Shown piece by piece: positions 34,761 through 47,300 of a stretch of 64,000 bases of DNA. Position numbers and translations under genes: made by a program. The notes beneath the pieces were generated by a model. The model had not been told where the DNA came from. It searched no databases and was given only the letters and a program-made list of their open reading frames with translations. This DNA comes from Astropecten irregularis (lineage: Eukaryota > Echinodermata > Asteroidea > Paxillosida > Astropectinidae): positions 3,698,270 to 3,762,269 of the forward strand of contig OZ020265.1 in NCBI GenBank assembly GCA_963971285.1, in the 5' to 3' direction. How positions within the stretch are numbered: the first letter of the stretch is position 1; each line of letters opens with the position of its first letter.

Positions 34761-36590
34761 CTCAAATTTACCTGAATGCATGTGTATTCATTTAATATGC
34801 TATCATGCATCACATTGCCACTGCAGCTGTAGATGCCGTACATTATTGTCAGAAGCTTGCAGTCTGTGAAGAAAAACATCTTTATAGTTTTCCCTGTTGA
34901 GAAAAACAAACAAACACAATAATGACAATATCATTGTTCATACATTGTGTTAATCATAGTTAAAAAAAAAAAACAGAGTAAAAAAAATACATGCTAAAAA
35001 ATCATTCAAACGGCCTACGTCCATTACAGGTAGCAACAGACAGAACAATCATTTTGTCCATATTTGTTAGTTTGGGGCAAAAGGTCCAACCTCCATGTTT
35101 GATGTTTACTTTGTGGTCACCATTTGGTTAAAGGTCTCCCCACCCTAATTTCCTATGAATTATTCATACTCGATCAGCCCACATTGGCGGAAAGTCTAAT
35201 GCATTCAACCTTCCCAAGACGGTTATTACAATATGCACAGTAGCACCGGTCACAGGAGGAGGGTTGGCTCAAGAAGGTGTGTAGGATGGTCATGAGCTTG
35301 GCTAGCATTATAGTGGGGGTACATGTATTGAGGTGAGACATACCCTGACGTCATGAGTCCACCAACCAGTAATTTCATCCAGGGCTCTACTGCCTTCAGT
35401 GTTGCTGCTCAATGGGACATCCCTTGGGTAGCAGGAAGTGAATGTTCAGGGGCCACTTCCAGCACGGCACCTAGCGTATATCTGCGGCTGAGACTCCTCA
35501 GGAGGAAGACCAAGATGTGGCTATTGCTACGTCATGGGGCCTGACGTTGAGTTGTTTATCAGGTTTGGGCGGCTGGTCTAGGCTTTTATACAAGTTTGAT
35601 GGCTGAGATCGTACAGCGGGCAATTGTGTCTTATGATACCGGCTGGCTTTGTAGTAGTGATGAGAAGTTCTCCTCAGGTCCATTTCAGTATTTTGACGGG
35701 GCATTACCAATGTGTCTCCAGAGTGTAAAGCAAATGTGGGTACAAAGATATCCGGTGGCTCAAAGGTAGGGGTTTGGTTCTTAGTAAGGAAGCTGATGGC
35801 ACCATGGTTGTATGAGGCAATTTGCTATGGAAAGGGCCTTGAGTCCATTGTCCTGCCTAAAGGTAACAGGAGTAAAGGCAATCTCCCCAAAGTCAGGGTG
35901 GGCCTGTAGTTGCGGCTCATAGAGTTCTGTGGCCTAGTGTAAAAACATGCTTGAGGAAGTGTGAGAAACCACGCTCGCCGCAACCAAGTATTCTGCTCAC
36001 AAATCTTACGGGTGGAGGGGCCTCCCCAATGAGGCATGCTGGAGGCATCGTTACAGAGTCCCACTGCACAATGTCCAGCATGTTAGGTGTTGGTCTCCAG
36101 GGACTGGGTGTAGCATCCCTGATTGAGGATGGTGGGGATGTCCATTCTGACTGGGAGCACGACTGGCTGTTGTATGAGGAGTCTGGTCAGCCTTGGGAAC
36201 ATGGGTTGGTGTGGTCATAACAGGTCCATCAGTAGTACCCTACATCGCTCTTGTTCCATGTTGGGATGAGCGATGGGATCCAGGGAGGCTAGGAGGGAAG
36301 GTGTATGTCAGGTGGCCATCTGGTGTAGAATAGTAGGATCTGGGTGTTGGCTGATGTGAATATATGTAAGTCAACATATTGAAGGGATGTCTGCACTACG
36401 CTCAAATGGTCCTGGTTGAAATCTGTAGTACCTGCAAGATGCACAAAGCAAAATGCTCAAGAACAAATAAAAAGAAAATACACCCAAAAGACACTGTTTT
36501 TTTTATAAACGATTGGTATAAGGATAAATATTGTAAATGTTGACTTTTGTTTTCACTTGAAAGGGTGCCGTCCATATGCCCCTTGATTGG
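34761..36590. other. Unassigned sequence
   Basis: Open frames of 60-90 codons occur on both strands (35353-36220), but none has a recognisable motif. No terminal repeats detected. Confidence 0.4.
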
Positions 36591-36936
36591 AGTTTAAGTT
36601 AATATCATCAAAGAAATTGCAGATTCATGGGCAAAAATATCAAGGAAGACACAGTAACAGTCATCCTGAAATGTTCAGTCCCATTCAGTGTAAACTTTTT
36701 GAAAAAAAAAGAAGAAAAAACAGTGAAAAATGCCCACAGTGTTTTTTTAATATTTTCACCGCTACTGTTCATCTTTAAAAAGGTTTTACTCTTTTTCTGG
36801 TTAAAATACAGCATTTCAGGCAGAAAATTTGTAACGGTATGTTTTTACCATAACCATCTTCATACACTGTAAGTTATAGGTAAATCTGTGAAGATTTCTG
36901 TTTCGGTATGTTACCAGAGTATGATAGTACCTTTAA
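36591..36936 (+). mobile_element. Family M1, copy b (both ends present)
   Basis: About 345 bp. The left end reads tttaagttaatatcatcaaa, then gaaattgcagattcatgggc. The right end reads agtatgatagtacctttaa, whose reverse complement TTAAAGGTACTATCATACTC matches the left end of the copies at 44155 and 11096. A small inverted-repeat element with A/T-rich centre and no coding. Confidence 0.7.
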
Positions 36937-38870
36937 GAGTAGATGGACACACACACCGCACATTGTTTTAGGACTTGGTGGCTGACGTCTTGCCTCGTCT
37001 TTTTGTTCAACAACATTATGAAGACTTAAAACTACTCCTAAAGTTGATCACCTATCTTGGAAAACAAAAAGATGCAAGGAAGAAGTTTTAAGATAACTTT
37101 TGTGCCATTCCTTGAAGATTAGAGCTTATCTTATAATTTAGTATTAATTATCTCTTTGTAAAGTTGTCCTATTTAGCATACATTACGTGTCGCATTATAT
37201 AGGATAGACTATTGTAGAACATGTAATGATGTATTCATGTATCTTCTTGAGTGTTATTCTTTCTTATTTTTCATAGAGCTTTACTAGATGTATGTAGAGA
37301 AACAATGACCCTATAACAACATATGCATGTCAGCTTCTGTCCAGGCCCTTGTCAATTATTTGTGTCAACATCAGTGTCAACAGAGCGAAAGAAATTATAA
37401 ATCTTGCTACCTCTGTATGCAATGCATACTGGATGAACTCTTTAGCAATATACTATGTTATGATGACCATGCGAAAGTTCAAGTGTTGCCCGTTACAGTG
37501 AAAACTCCTGTGATGATGAACTCAAATGACGAGTGAATTGATTCTGTCTACGACTAATCTTCATGAATTGAACAGGGCATTATGTTTCTTCATGAGGGAG
37601 AATCCTTGGCTGGGAATAAACCCTTCCCTTTTATCTTGAGATGTTAGCTGGAACTGGAGTAGTCCCCTGCCCCCTGTCTGCTTGTATGCTGTACGGAGAT
37701 CCATGGAACCGAGTAACTACCTGTGATGCCATGGAGTACAACCCTTGGTACAACCAATACTTTTGATCAAGTGGAGCCTACAGCCTGCCCCTGCATGTGT
37801 GAACTTGTGAAGCCAATTGTAATGATTTGGAATAATTGTGGTTACATGTTTATGTTTACTTTCACGACACTGTCGAGTGAGGGCGCTGTTGGCACTTTGT
37901 GGAGAAACCTCCGCGTTGTCATTTCGAAGTGATGGGGACATAGAAAGTAGTTCATGTATTAGCCGAGTGGGGTTATTATTTCGATGGAATTAGGGTAATA
38001 AGGGGGATAATTAATGTTCTATTGTATTTTAACAAAGTAAATCTGGTACCGATAGTGTAAAATCTGTGAATCTGGCGAACTATAGTGTCTTTATATCCTA
38101 TGCCCGTCATAGTAAATAGTTGTTTAGGTTATTGGGTTGTTCGCGGGCGATCTCTCTGAGGGCTGCATGTTGCAACTGAGCTACAAAAAGTTGTCCACAA
38201 ATTATGATGAACTGAGCCCACTGATGGCCGGAAGGAGGCCATAAACCCATGTACAGTGTAGAAGGGTAGAGAGTCCAGGAGCCCGTGCCCTGGCTGGTAT
38301 GGGATTTATTTCATTTAATCAACAAACATAACAGTTTGTGATGTTGGGGTCACACACATGTGTGAAAGTGACTACACTGCTTTATTATACTTTATGCTCT
38401 GTATGTACACACTTATGTACCATGCGTACTGTACATGCACTGTACAATTTATAACTTGACCATGTTGATACACGGGTATTGGGAACAACTTAGACTGTGT
38501 ATAAGTTTTCTGATTAATTTATCATTTTTGTATAAATGAATACCTGTGAAGGGAGTTTCATAAGGTGCATTTTGTTTTTATTTTATTATTAGGTTTTTTT
38601 TTTTATGATGAAGCAATAAAGCCTGAGAGTGACAGATTGAAAATCCCTAGAACCCGACTCCTAACCGAGTTTCACAACACAATTCCTAAACCGGGCTGTT
38701 CTCACATTGTATCTTTTGTGATTTTTTCTCAGTGTGCAGTTGTGACTTCATCTCATGTATTAATAATTGGTTTACATGTACATGTAATTATTTTTGTTCC
38801 ATTTTTACATTCAATTGTATTTTTTTTCAATTGAGATATCATTTGCATTTTACCACACCTGTAGTACCAG
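36937..38870. other. Unassigned sequence upstream of a gag fossil
   Basis: Mostly A/T-rich. A segment of about 50 bp at 37450-37500 ('ttatgatgaccatgcgaaag', then 'gttgcccgttaca') has a diverged match at 42030-42070. 37560-38330 could hold an eroded LTR of the fossil that follows, but no partner was found. Confidence 0.35.
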
Positions 38871-38879
38871 AATGCCACC

Positions 38880-40200
38880 TCCAAATGAAACTTAGCTGGA
38901 AATCACACAAGCCCAGCGCAGACTTTCCGGCTTCTGTATCAGTGTGCCGGTAATTCAGAAAGACTGTTATCAGATTCCGATGATGAAGCTACCTTGAAGC
39001 AAAGACGATGTGACCTGTCAGATGTGATGGGCCACCTATCAGAAGCACACTGCAAACTTGACAATTTAATGTCTACGGAAAGTCAAGATAATGTTTCATC
39101 TGAGAAATATGAATCAGTTGAAGAAGAAATCCATGTGCTTATCAAGAAAACCTACGAACGCATCATTCAACTGGAAGTTGATCGAAGCGAAGTGAAATCT
39201 ACGGTGTCCTCAATAGTGAAATCTACGGTGTCCTCAATAAGCCATTACTCTCAGAGATTATCTAGTTCAAGAGGGTCCGGTATTCTCAACAGAGAATCAG
39301 AAGCAAACAGAGGCAGCAGCCATCAGAGCAAAACTGAAGTTTGCTTTAAATGTTGAAGCAAATAATCAAGCTGAGTTGGAGTTAAAAAGTAAACGCGATA
39401 AACATGTGGCAGAGGCGAAAATGGAGGCCAGGAACAAAGAACAACTAGACAACAGTTTTGAGAACAGTAATAGTATGGGAGAAGTTTCTAAGAAAGAGAA
39501 GCATTCACACGTTGAAGAGTATCTAGACTGCCACATGATGATAAATCAACAGATACATGCTGCAGTTTCTGACCCTCATGATCCTGCCTTGGTTCCAGCA
39601 ATAAGCTCAACCTTTGCAGGTAAACAGAGTTCACCATGGCCAATGAGGAACGTTCCTCATAATGATGTCCAAGAGCCACCTATCCCAACTACAACTGCCA
39701 GCCTTAATCCTTTTGCCAGCGACTTCACTCCAGAGTATATGTCCGACACAAAAAAATAATACTGTACTAGATGCCCAACCGACCACATGTGTGGTTAATT
39801 TGGGTGTCTGCGGCTTCACCCACTTCACTGTACTGTCCCACAAGGAGAGAGAGACGCCTACAAGCGACCCACAACAACAGTTCTCCGATTTCACAGAGTG
39901 ATCCGACGAATCAGTTCACCATCAATTGCCTGTCTCTACCAGAACCAGGGGTATTTACTGGAGACCCACTGAAATACCCAAATTGGAAGAATTCATTTGA
40001 AACACTCATTGAACAGAGAGGAATTCCCCAGGCAGAAAGACTTCACTATCTGAAGAAATACATGGGTGGAGCAGCAAAACAGGCAGAGTTTGAGCCAGAC
40101 GTAGAGCAGCGGTGGCCTGAGGGTTTGGTGATAGAAGAGTCCGTTGTCTCTATGTCCCCGGCTCAACCTGCCCTGTTGTCATCAGTGTTGCCAACCTGAC
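38880..40200 (+). mobile_element. LTR-retrotransposon gag fossil, BEL/Pao-like
   Basis: A coiled-coil-like N-terminal stretch (38994-39350), a K/E-rich run (39376-39500), then LPEPGVFTGDPLKYPNWKNS and IPQAERLHYLKKYMGGAAKQ (39930-40085). The FxGDPLxxPxWxxxF and ERLxYLxKYxxGxA pattern is typical of BEL/Pao-type gag (DUF1759-like). A 24-bp unit 'gtgaaatctacggtgtcctc' is duplicated at 39196-39240. Fossil, broken. Confidence 0.65.
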
Positions 40201-40379
40201 AAACATCATCCTGCCAGCTTGGACAGATTCAAGTTGCCCATTCAGTATGCCTGATTCATCCATCTAGTTTTCTAGAATGGAAGGAGAAACCCAAGCCACA
40301 AAAAAGTGTCAACTCCGTCGAAGTTAACACCCCAACCTCACCCACCCTATCCACATCCCAGAAGACTGCAGTTGAGAAG

Positions 40380-40745
40380 GTTTTGCAGGAGCAGTCAGCA
40401 ACGTTTGCCAAGAATGAAGCAGATATGGGCTGTATAAAAGACCTACAGATGAAGATTCAGCTTCATGATGATGTACCAGTCCAGAAAACATACATGTCTA
40501 TCCCTCGTACAATGTACCAGGAGGTGTGTACCTACTTGTCTGACCTTATCACGCGAGGGTGGATCATTCTTCACCATACTCATCCCCTGTTGTGTGTGTG
40601 TGTGCGGAATATGGTCAAGGTACATGAACTAACAGCAGTTGATATCAATGCAAGAAATACAAGTCTTGGCCTTGATGTGACTTTTGACAAAGACATTGCA
40701 CAGAAGCATTTCATCCAGGTAGTTTGTAGCCTCCTTTATAACGGC
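40380..40745 (+). mobile_element. Ty3/gypsy-like RT fossil, N-terminal part
   Basis: ATFAKNEADMGCIKDLQMKI, then VPVQKTYMSIPRTMYQEVCT and YLSDLITRGWI, which is the entry to a Ty3/gypsy reverse transcriptase. Only the segment before the palm remains. It may be a second element next to the gag fossil rather than part of it. Broken. Confidence 0.65.
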
Positions 40746-40974
40746 TGATTGATATGTACTGTTGTTGTTAAACTTAGCTTAGGGAAACTTGACCAACTTA
40801 AACTTGGAGTTGGCGTGTCACTGTGGTGCTGGCAGTACCTAGTAAACAGCCACCCAAATAGTGTGCACACCGTCCAGTCAGCATCAGTCCAGAGCTGCGC
40901 CGAGAAAGACGGAGTATTAGAAGGGGTAAGCAAACATTAATCATACCTCTTCAAGCACACACAGGTGGCAGAGC

Positions 40975-41280
40975 GCACATGCAGTAATGAAAAAGCAAGC
41001 GAACAGGATGTGGACAACACTGCTGATGAACATGTAGGCCTAAACATTGGTCAGTAGTGTGTTGTGAAATATGATGGTAAAGTGTATCCAGTTGAAGTCA
41101 TGGAGATTGGTGATGAATGAGATGTCTGTGTGTCTGTCATGCATCGAGCAGGTCAGAACTGGAAATGGCCACATCCAAAGGATGACAAAACGTTTTTTGA
41201 AGCAGCAAATAGTTTGCATCATTGCAGAACCTATGATAGCCAGCAACCTTGGTCATTCCAAATTCACACACTACTTTTAA
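40975..41280 (+). pseudogene. Unrecognised module, VVKYDGKVYPVEV...WKWP
   Basis: One frame reads VVKYDGKVYPVEVMEIGDE, a stop, then DVCVSVMHRAGQNWKWPHPK with DDKTFF after it. I have seen this V-x-YDG-x-x-YPG and VMHRxGxxWxWPxxxD pattern at the end of uncharacterised, repeated metazoan proteins, but I cannot name the family. A small beta-barrel, Tudor-like domain is possible (inference). Single short remnant. Confidence 0.35.
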
Positions 41281-42138
41281 AGTCATTCCCAATGATTAAA
41301 ACTGTTTTAAATTTTAAAATCAATTCTTAATCAGTTTGTATTTATTAGCAATTATTCTGAATGCTATGTTGGAGTTATGTATACCAATATGTGATACCCC
41401 AAAGACATAGAATTACAACCATGTACACTACAGTCTATGTACGATGCTAGCTAGCCTACACATACACATTTTGGCCTTGTCAATAGGATTTTCAAGATAC
41501 ATGACTGTATAACATGTGCTGAAGGCAGTCTATAATGTTATTTCTTCATCTCTGTGCATTTGTATAAGATGTTTACAAAGAAAAATTCTATTTTGGTAAA
41601 AAAAAAATGTATGTGACTCCATAATAGTGATATCTTAATTGCTGGACAAACTGTAATGCGACTAACCAGGGTTTTCGTATCCACAAAGAATACTTTATTA
41701 AGTTGCTTATGAAACTTATTTGAGACTTTTGTATGGAAGCCATGTGTTGCATGTAATCAAACTGGTACTGTTTTGGTTTGAGGAAACTTTAGAATTGTGA
41801 TAAGTGGATTTTTGCGCAATGTGACTAACTGACTTTTACAATGTCATAGTGTTCACTGTACAAAGCCTTTAACATTTCCAATAGCATTACTTTAAAGCTT
41901 TGGGTGTCAAGTTGAAATCAGTATATAAACTTGACAGAAAGACTCATCCTTGTAAAACTTATACCACCAAGTTATAGAATTGACATATAAAAGTGTAAAG
42001 TGACTGACCGTGGAATCGCCCTTATACTAAGTTATGGTGACCATGCGACAGTGTGAGTGTTGCCTGTTACAAATACCTACATGTACGTCGAAAGGGAAAG
42101 ATTGTGACCAAGTTGACACAGAAATGTGTAGCAAAGTA
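41281..42138. other. Unassigned A/T-rich sequence
   Basis: No motif recognised apart from the short match near 42030-42070 to 37450-37500. Confidence 0.4.
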
Positions 42139-43102
42139 CAGGGGCCTTATTCACAAAGCAATCGCAACGATTTATGGGTACGTAACTTCCCTGCATCCGT
42201 CCCGTAAGCACTTGCGGGTAATTCACAAAACACCCTTAAATCTGCGATTGCCTGTAAACCACCCGGAAAACTACCCCCAGACATCCCTACATTGATCTCG
42301 CAATGATCCTGTAACTTCCCTGGATTGTCTCCAAGGTCCACATGAATGGCAAATATACCTTGGTAGGCGCCGTATGTGACTCCTTGTCAAGGAAAGACGA
42401 CATCAAATTGGAGTGGAGATTGTGGGGGCACAGCTGAATCGACCCCACCACCTATACCGAATACTCGAGCACCCATCTATCTAACGATCAAATTTTCAGT
42501 TTTGGTTCCCTGTCAAGATATAGGCCTACTTCCATCATCATTCTCACGAGATAAATTGCCTTATAAATTATGGAGCTTCTTCTCCTTATTGAATTTCTTG
42601 TTGGCTTTCCCCTCGAGGTCTTCCTATTCTTCTTTACCACACATCACAGCGCATTGACAATCCCCCTGACATGGGGTGATAGCATTCACCTTGAGACATC
42701 AAGTACGTACAGTAGTACTTCAAGCAGTCCTGTTTTTTTCTTTTGAGTCACAATATTGCTGTATTTAGAATGTATCACTGAGTATTACTCAACGTATCAC
42801 TTAACATGCTCGACAAATCGGTCAACTTCTCTTGACAAGAAGTTGCGCTTTTGTTTCTTTGATGGTGGAGCGTTGGTACGGACATGTACTTAACTGTACG
42901 CTGTGTCATTCTATTGAATTATCACTATACTTGGGTCACACTGATCGCCGCTCTTTCACTTGTGTGTGCCCGCAGAATGCGGGTCCGCTAATGGAACTCT
43001 ATGGGTGTTTTGTGAATACCACAAATCTTGCGCACCTGTAACTTTCACTTACGGGTCACCGCAAAGCAATATTTTACGGGTGCTTTGTGAATAAGGCCTC
43101 TG
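42139..43102. mobile_element. 964-bp inverted-repeat element, CAGGGGCCTTATTCAC ends
   Basis: The left end CAGGGGCCTTATTCACAAAG and the reverse complement of the right end CAGAGGCCTTATTCACAAAG match over at least 20 bp. Inner repeats of 'attcacaaaacaccc' and 'acgggt' lie near both ends. No transposase motif. The flanks (gcaaagta / aactatat) give no clear duplication, so the superfamily is not assigned. Confidence 0.65.
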
Positions 43103-44154
43103 AACTATATAAAGTCCGAAAGAAAGACACATCTGTCTAAGAAAGACACATCTGGTTTGTTATGGTCTGAGCAAAGGACAGATATGGCAGCTCTAACACT
43201 TTGCATTGTGGTCGGTCAATGTGTGTCACAGTTGATAAGTCCAGCAAACAATAGATATAGAATAGCAAAGAGGAATTTACTGCCTGTGTAGGTTGAATGC
43301 AGGAGACTGACAAGATTAGACCATGCATACATACTGGTATACATTAGGGAGCAGGGCCTTAATGTTGATTCGGCTTTCCAGAAAAGGCTCTTCACCAGGC
43401 CCCAGCTCTGCAAACTTTTGCAGTCCATTGTGTGCCCTAATCCCCCTACAAAAGAGACCCAGTTAATCTGAACAGTTGCACCATCTCTTGGGATGGCCAG
43501 TCTGGAGTTCAGCTAAGCATACATGTAGCTCATTATCAGAGTCCTATTGTGCCGCCCTAATCATACTTTACATCAACCTATTAGGGGAATTTCTTTGAGG
43601 GTAGGACATTGCTGCTGGGTAAATTATCTCTTAAGCAGGTGACTACAGTCATCCCCATGCTGGAACTTTGCAACATTTTCTTGAAGACTTCAGCATCATG
43701 TATAAAATAATGTTCACAATGGGGTCTTTCTTCAGGGGCCCTGGATTTCCTTTTCCTATAAACTCATTTTTATTTTCAGAGGAACGTGTGCATTTTGGTG
43801 GCCGTGATTTGTCGAGTTGTGTCAGTCCAAGTATGGAGGTCTTTTCCTAAATCCATGGTCCAAGTAGTCCAAAACCAGGAAGCTTAGCTTTTTCACTGTG
43901 TAATGCTGGGAACATCCCATCACAACTCTGTTACTGCCACTGGAAAGTTAAAAATCTAACACAAAGGGAACAAGTTTTTCAGTCAAGTTGTCCTTGAACA
44001 AACAATTCTCTTACTTTCTTATTTGTTTTTCAGATCTATGCAAACTGCAATGCTTCCAAAGTAATTGTAAATTACTTTAAAAAAAAAATTAAATAAAGTT
44101 ATTTTTGAAGTGTTGTAATAGAGAGAATTGACAATGACTTTGGTGCAAAATAGT
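43103..44154. other. Unassigned sequence
   Basis: 'agaaagacacatctg' is tandemly repeated at 43121-43155. No coding motif found. Confidence 0.4.
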
Positions 44155-44276
44155 TTAAAGGTAATTTCATACTTTGACTTTTGTCAAAGAAATGCAGATT
44201 CATGGGCAAAAATATCGAGAAAGATACAGTAGCAGTCATCTGTGGAATTCCCAGTCTCATACGGTGCCCATTTTTT
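44155..44276 (+). mobile_element. Family M1, copy c (left end)
   Basis: Begins TTTAAAGGTAATTTCATACT, then TTTTGTCAAAGAAATGCAGA and TTCATGGGCAAAAATATCGA, and continues to 'cagtctcatacggtgcccat'. This defines the left terminus of family M1. The right half is absent. Confidence 0.65.
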
Positions 44277-44571
44277 TTGTACATCTCTTTGATTGGACTA
44301 CTGCGCGTCCTGTTTACCTACAGTAGATAAGTGACGTGCGTGCCACAGTCGCTAAGCGACATTCGTTCTGTGCATGTGCAGTGTACACATATGAACTGGA
44401 ACTGTACACACTGTACACTACAATGTACACAACATGTACACGCTTGGAAGAAAACAGTGTTTAAACACAACATTGCAATATCTGCCATGTTTATAGCGTT
44501 GGAATACAGCTTGGATTTGCAAGGCTACCCTGATTTGGGGGGATCTTATAGATTTTTGAATTTGAGTACAG

Positions 44572-45350
44572 CAGGGGTGGGCAACCTACAGTACGGCCCA
44601 TGCAGCCTGCCATCGATTTTTGTGCGGCCCGCCAGACGCATCCAGTAAGAAAAAAACATTGGTATGTGCTTCACACAGCGCGGTACGGTATAAACACAAA
44701 GAACGAGCTTGGTCCGAGTTCCCTATTAATTGCTGGCACTTGTGCTTGTGCTAAATGCACATGTGGTCATTGTATACCTGAAACCAACACCTCTCAGTAG
44801 TACGTAGCCCGTGTATTGAACACGGCAATTGCATCGAACAAGCGGTGGGATTCCCCTCACTTTGCAGTGCACGCGTAGCATGGCATGAATGCTGGAATTC
44901 CCTGTATTTTGTAGATACGGTCATGGGATGACAGAAAGCGGGGTTGTCGTGAAAAATTCAACAGATTGTAGAGACCAGCGATAGTTGGCTTTTGCTATTT
45001 TAAGCCTTGTTCCTCTCAGTGACGATAGCAATTTGTGATTTTACCGAACTAATTCTGTGTACTATTTGTCAGTTTGTCGAATATAGGCCTCCCTGTATAA
45101 CTACAACACAAAAGTGACCAGTTTACCCATGGATTAGTCAAGGTGCGTAGTTATGATCTGGCAGCCCAAAGAAGTTTGTGATTCAGTAATCAGGTCCTCG
45201 TGATATAGCCACAAAACACAATTTCTTATCTGACTTAATACCTTGCAATTACAATTCATGTAAGTAAACACGCTGTTAATTTCGAAATGGCAACTTCTCA
45301 ATCCAAACGTCGAAAGGTGGAGAGTGAAAATCAAGAGTGAAGTTCTATAT
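44572..45350 (+). mobile_element. 5' end of a Charlie-type hAT element
   Basis: CAGGGGTGGGCAACCTACAG with a following 'acggccc...gcggcccgccag' is the classic terminus of Charlie-type hAT elements. About 725 bp downstream, ATG at 45297 opens MATSQSKRRKVESENQE, 17 codons that resemble the start of GTF2IRD2/ZBED-like hAT transposases (M-x-S-x-SKRRKVD-x-E), then a stop at 45348. After that the sequence loses all resemblance, so the element is truncated within its first codons. Confidence 0.6.
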
Positions 45351-46125
45351 AGGCAACTATCTGGCGATTCGTTCCCAGAAGTGAGCAAGCATCAAGCCTG
45401 GAAATTAACGCTTACCCACTAACCAGCGGTATTAAGTGGATTTTCACGGGTGGTAAGTGAATTTCAAAAATGGGTAAGTTGCCGGGTAAGTGTGAAATTA
45501 AATCATGGTGGACTGGAAGTTAAGTGTGATTATCGGCGAAGGAACACTGGAACAGATAAATAAATCATTCACAAACAAAGTTGTATGTTCCAGCTTATTT
45601 ACTCCCCGCTACACTCGACTAAGTTAGTTCCGCATCGTATACACGTTGCGGGCATTTGAAATTGAGACTGTTTCAAAACTATTTTGAAACTGTTAGATTG
45701 AGTTTTTTTGCACCACGTTTGTAATGCCACATGATCCTCACATCGTTTACGATTTACGACGAAACTTTCGCGTTAGAGTCATCTAAAAATTAGTCTTTCA
45801 AGGTATGGGTTTTTTAGGAAAAAATCAGAAACTGATGGTAATGATACATGTAGTGCTGACACGTCTAAAGTAAGCGACATCAGGTCATGTGCTGAATCAC
45901 AAGAAAAGGGGTCCCGACATTTCTGAACAATTCCTGCACCCATCAGAAGATGTCGGGATACAGGTCAGCTGTAAGCATCTGAACACAAGAGCAACGAAGG
46001 CTTGTAATTAGTTTATTAACCTTCAATATGTATGAAGCAAAACAGGGTTGGTTGGAATTGTTAATTTACCCATGGTCATGAAACAATGAGCAGCCAATGA
46101 GATGGAAAGGTACATGCATATGGGA
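45351..46125. other. Unassigned sequence
   Basis: 'ggtaagt'-like words cluster at 45450-45500, between an inverted pair 'cgcttaccca' / 'gggtaagtgt'. This could be the end of an unnamed element. No coding seen. Confidence 0.35.
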
Positions 46126-46127
46126 TT

Positions 46128-46955
46128 TTGCTTTACAAATATTTTGGACATTTTATTGTTGAAGGTATTCAGTACCATTACATTGGCCGGTCAAGACATG
46201 TCAAGTGTGAGGCTGTAAAGCTACCTAAGTTGAAGCTTCTGAAAAGGGAAAGTCTCCAGCCATGCCAACCTGCACCTGAACTTCCTGAAGAGGAGCCTTT
46301 GTCAAGCAACGTTGAGGAAGAGCTGCATTACTCTAACAACAGTTATCAGATGTCAATTGCGCCAAGCTCCGACACAGACATAAGGTTAGTTTGTTATACA
46401 TGCTTAAATTCTGCCATGAATAATTTATTAAATGTACAGTCTATGGAGTAAGTGCTGCCAGTATCAGGAAAAGATGATTAATGCAATAGTGATGCAAAAC
46501 TGCTTCAAATCATGCATCAGTGGCCATTTAAATCCACAAATAGACTCCATTGTGGAAAGAGGTCACTAAGTTTGTATGCTACTCTTCCAACAGATCTGAT
46601 GACCCTCGAAGGAAGTTGGCTTATAGAGGAAAGGAAATTCCTTGTTTTTGAGAGCAAGCTCCTTCAGCTTTTTGACACATTATGCCCATCATGCTCGGGG
46701 CCATGTAAGAAGAAGGTGGAGCGTCCACTAGGAGGCATGATGGTTGAGGTGACACAGACATGTCGTAAGAGGAGCAGTGGCTATAAGAGATGCTGGAGGA
46801 TTCAGCCCATGGTAGGGAGTTTGACGACTGGGAACATCTTGATGTCTGTAGCGATACTGTTGTCAGGTGTGAGCATCTGGAAATTTCTGAATGCGCTGAT
46901 GTCCATAAACATAGCCACATGTTCATACTCCACATTCTTCATTCATTAACGAAGG
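46128..46955 (+). pseudogene. Remnant of a THAP/Kolobok-like transposase family (tentative)
   Basis: Two open stretches. 46128-46451 contains FIVEGIQYHYIGRSRHVKCE. 46512-46949 contains EERKFLVFESKLLQLFDTLC, PSCSGPCKKKV, VTQTCRKRSSGYKRCWRIQP and TTGNILMSVAILLSGVSIWK. The CxxCxxxC...QxC...W.SQP...GN.LLSAAILFSG pattern is that of a large uncharacterised animal family with a zinc ribbon ahead of a DDE domain, which I link to Kolobok-type transposases from memory. The catalytic part is missing; unrelated sequence follows from about 46955. Dead. Confidence 0.4.
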
Positions 46956-47058
46956 TGAGGCATAATCCTTAAAGTGTCTAACATTAATCAACACCTATCT
47001 GTGGACTGTGGGATAGGCTAATTGATTTTTAATAATAACATATGGAAGCCTCATATTA

Positions 47059-47300
47059 CAGTGGAACGCCACTATAACGAACATCACTATACCAAACAGT
47101 CATTTGGCTTAATACTGAACAGTGAACATCATCCTTGGCTCCCAATTTGTATGTACAATGCCTACCCAATATGGTTCTTCACTTTTACTAACGACCACTT
47201 TAATGGACAATATCTGAGAATCCCACCATCTATATTTTACCATATAGTGTACAATATGGTGGCCATGATGATTGAGCCAAAGAGGAAACAGAAAGTATGA
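47059..47300 (+). mobile_element. 5' end of a pogo/Tigger element with transposase start
   Basis: The left terminus CAGTGGAACGCCACTATAAC and the next 200 bp read like a pogo/Tigger 5' region. ATG at 47265 gives MMIEPKRKQKV then a stop at 47298; the family's transposases start M-x-x-PKRKxKV before a CENP-B-like helix-turn-helix. No right end was found. Truncated after about 240 bp. Confidence 0.55.

Noticed and set aside
35353-36220. Run of plus-strand open frames as a possible host gene
   Set aside because: No motif, no consistent codon signal, and comparable frames on the opposite strand.
45410-45520. Clustered 'ggtaagt' words as splice donors
   Set aside because: No coding frame leads into them and they sit in a short inverted repeat.
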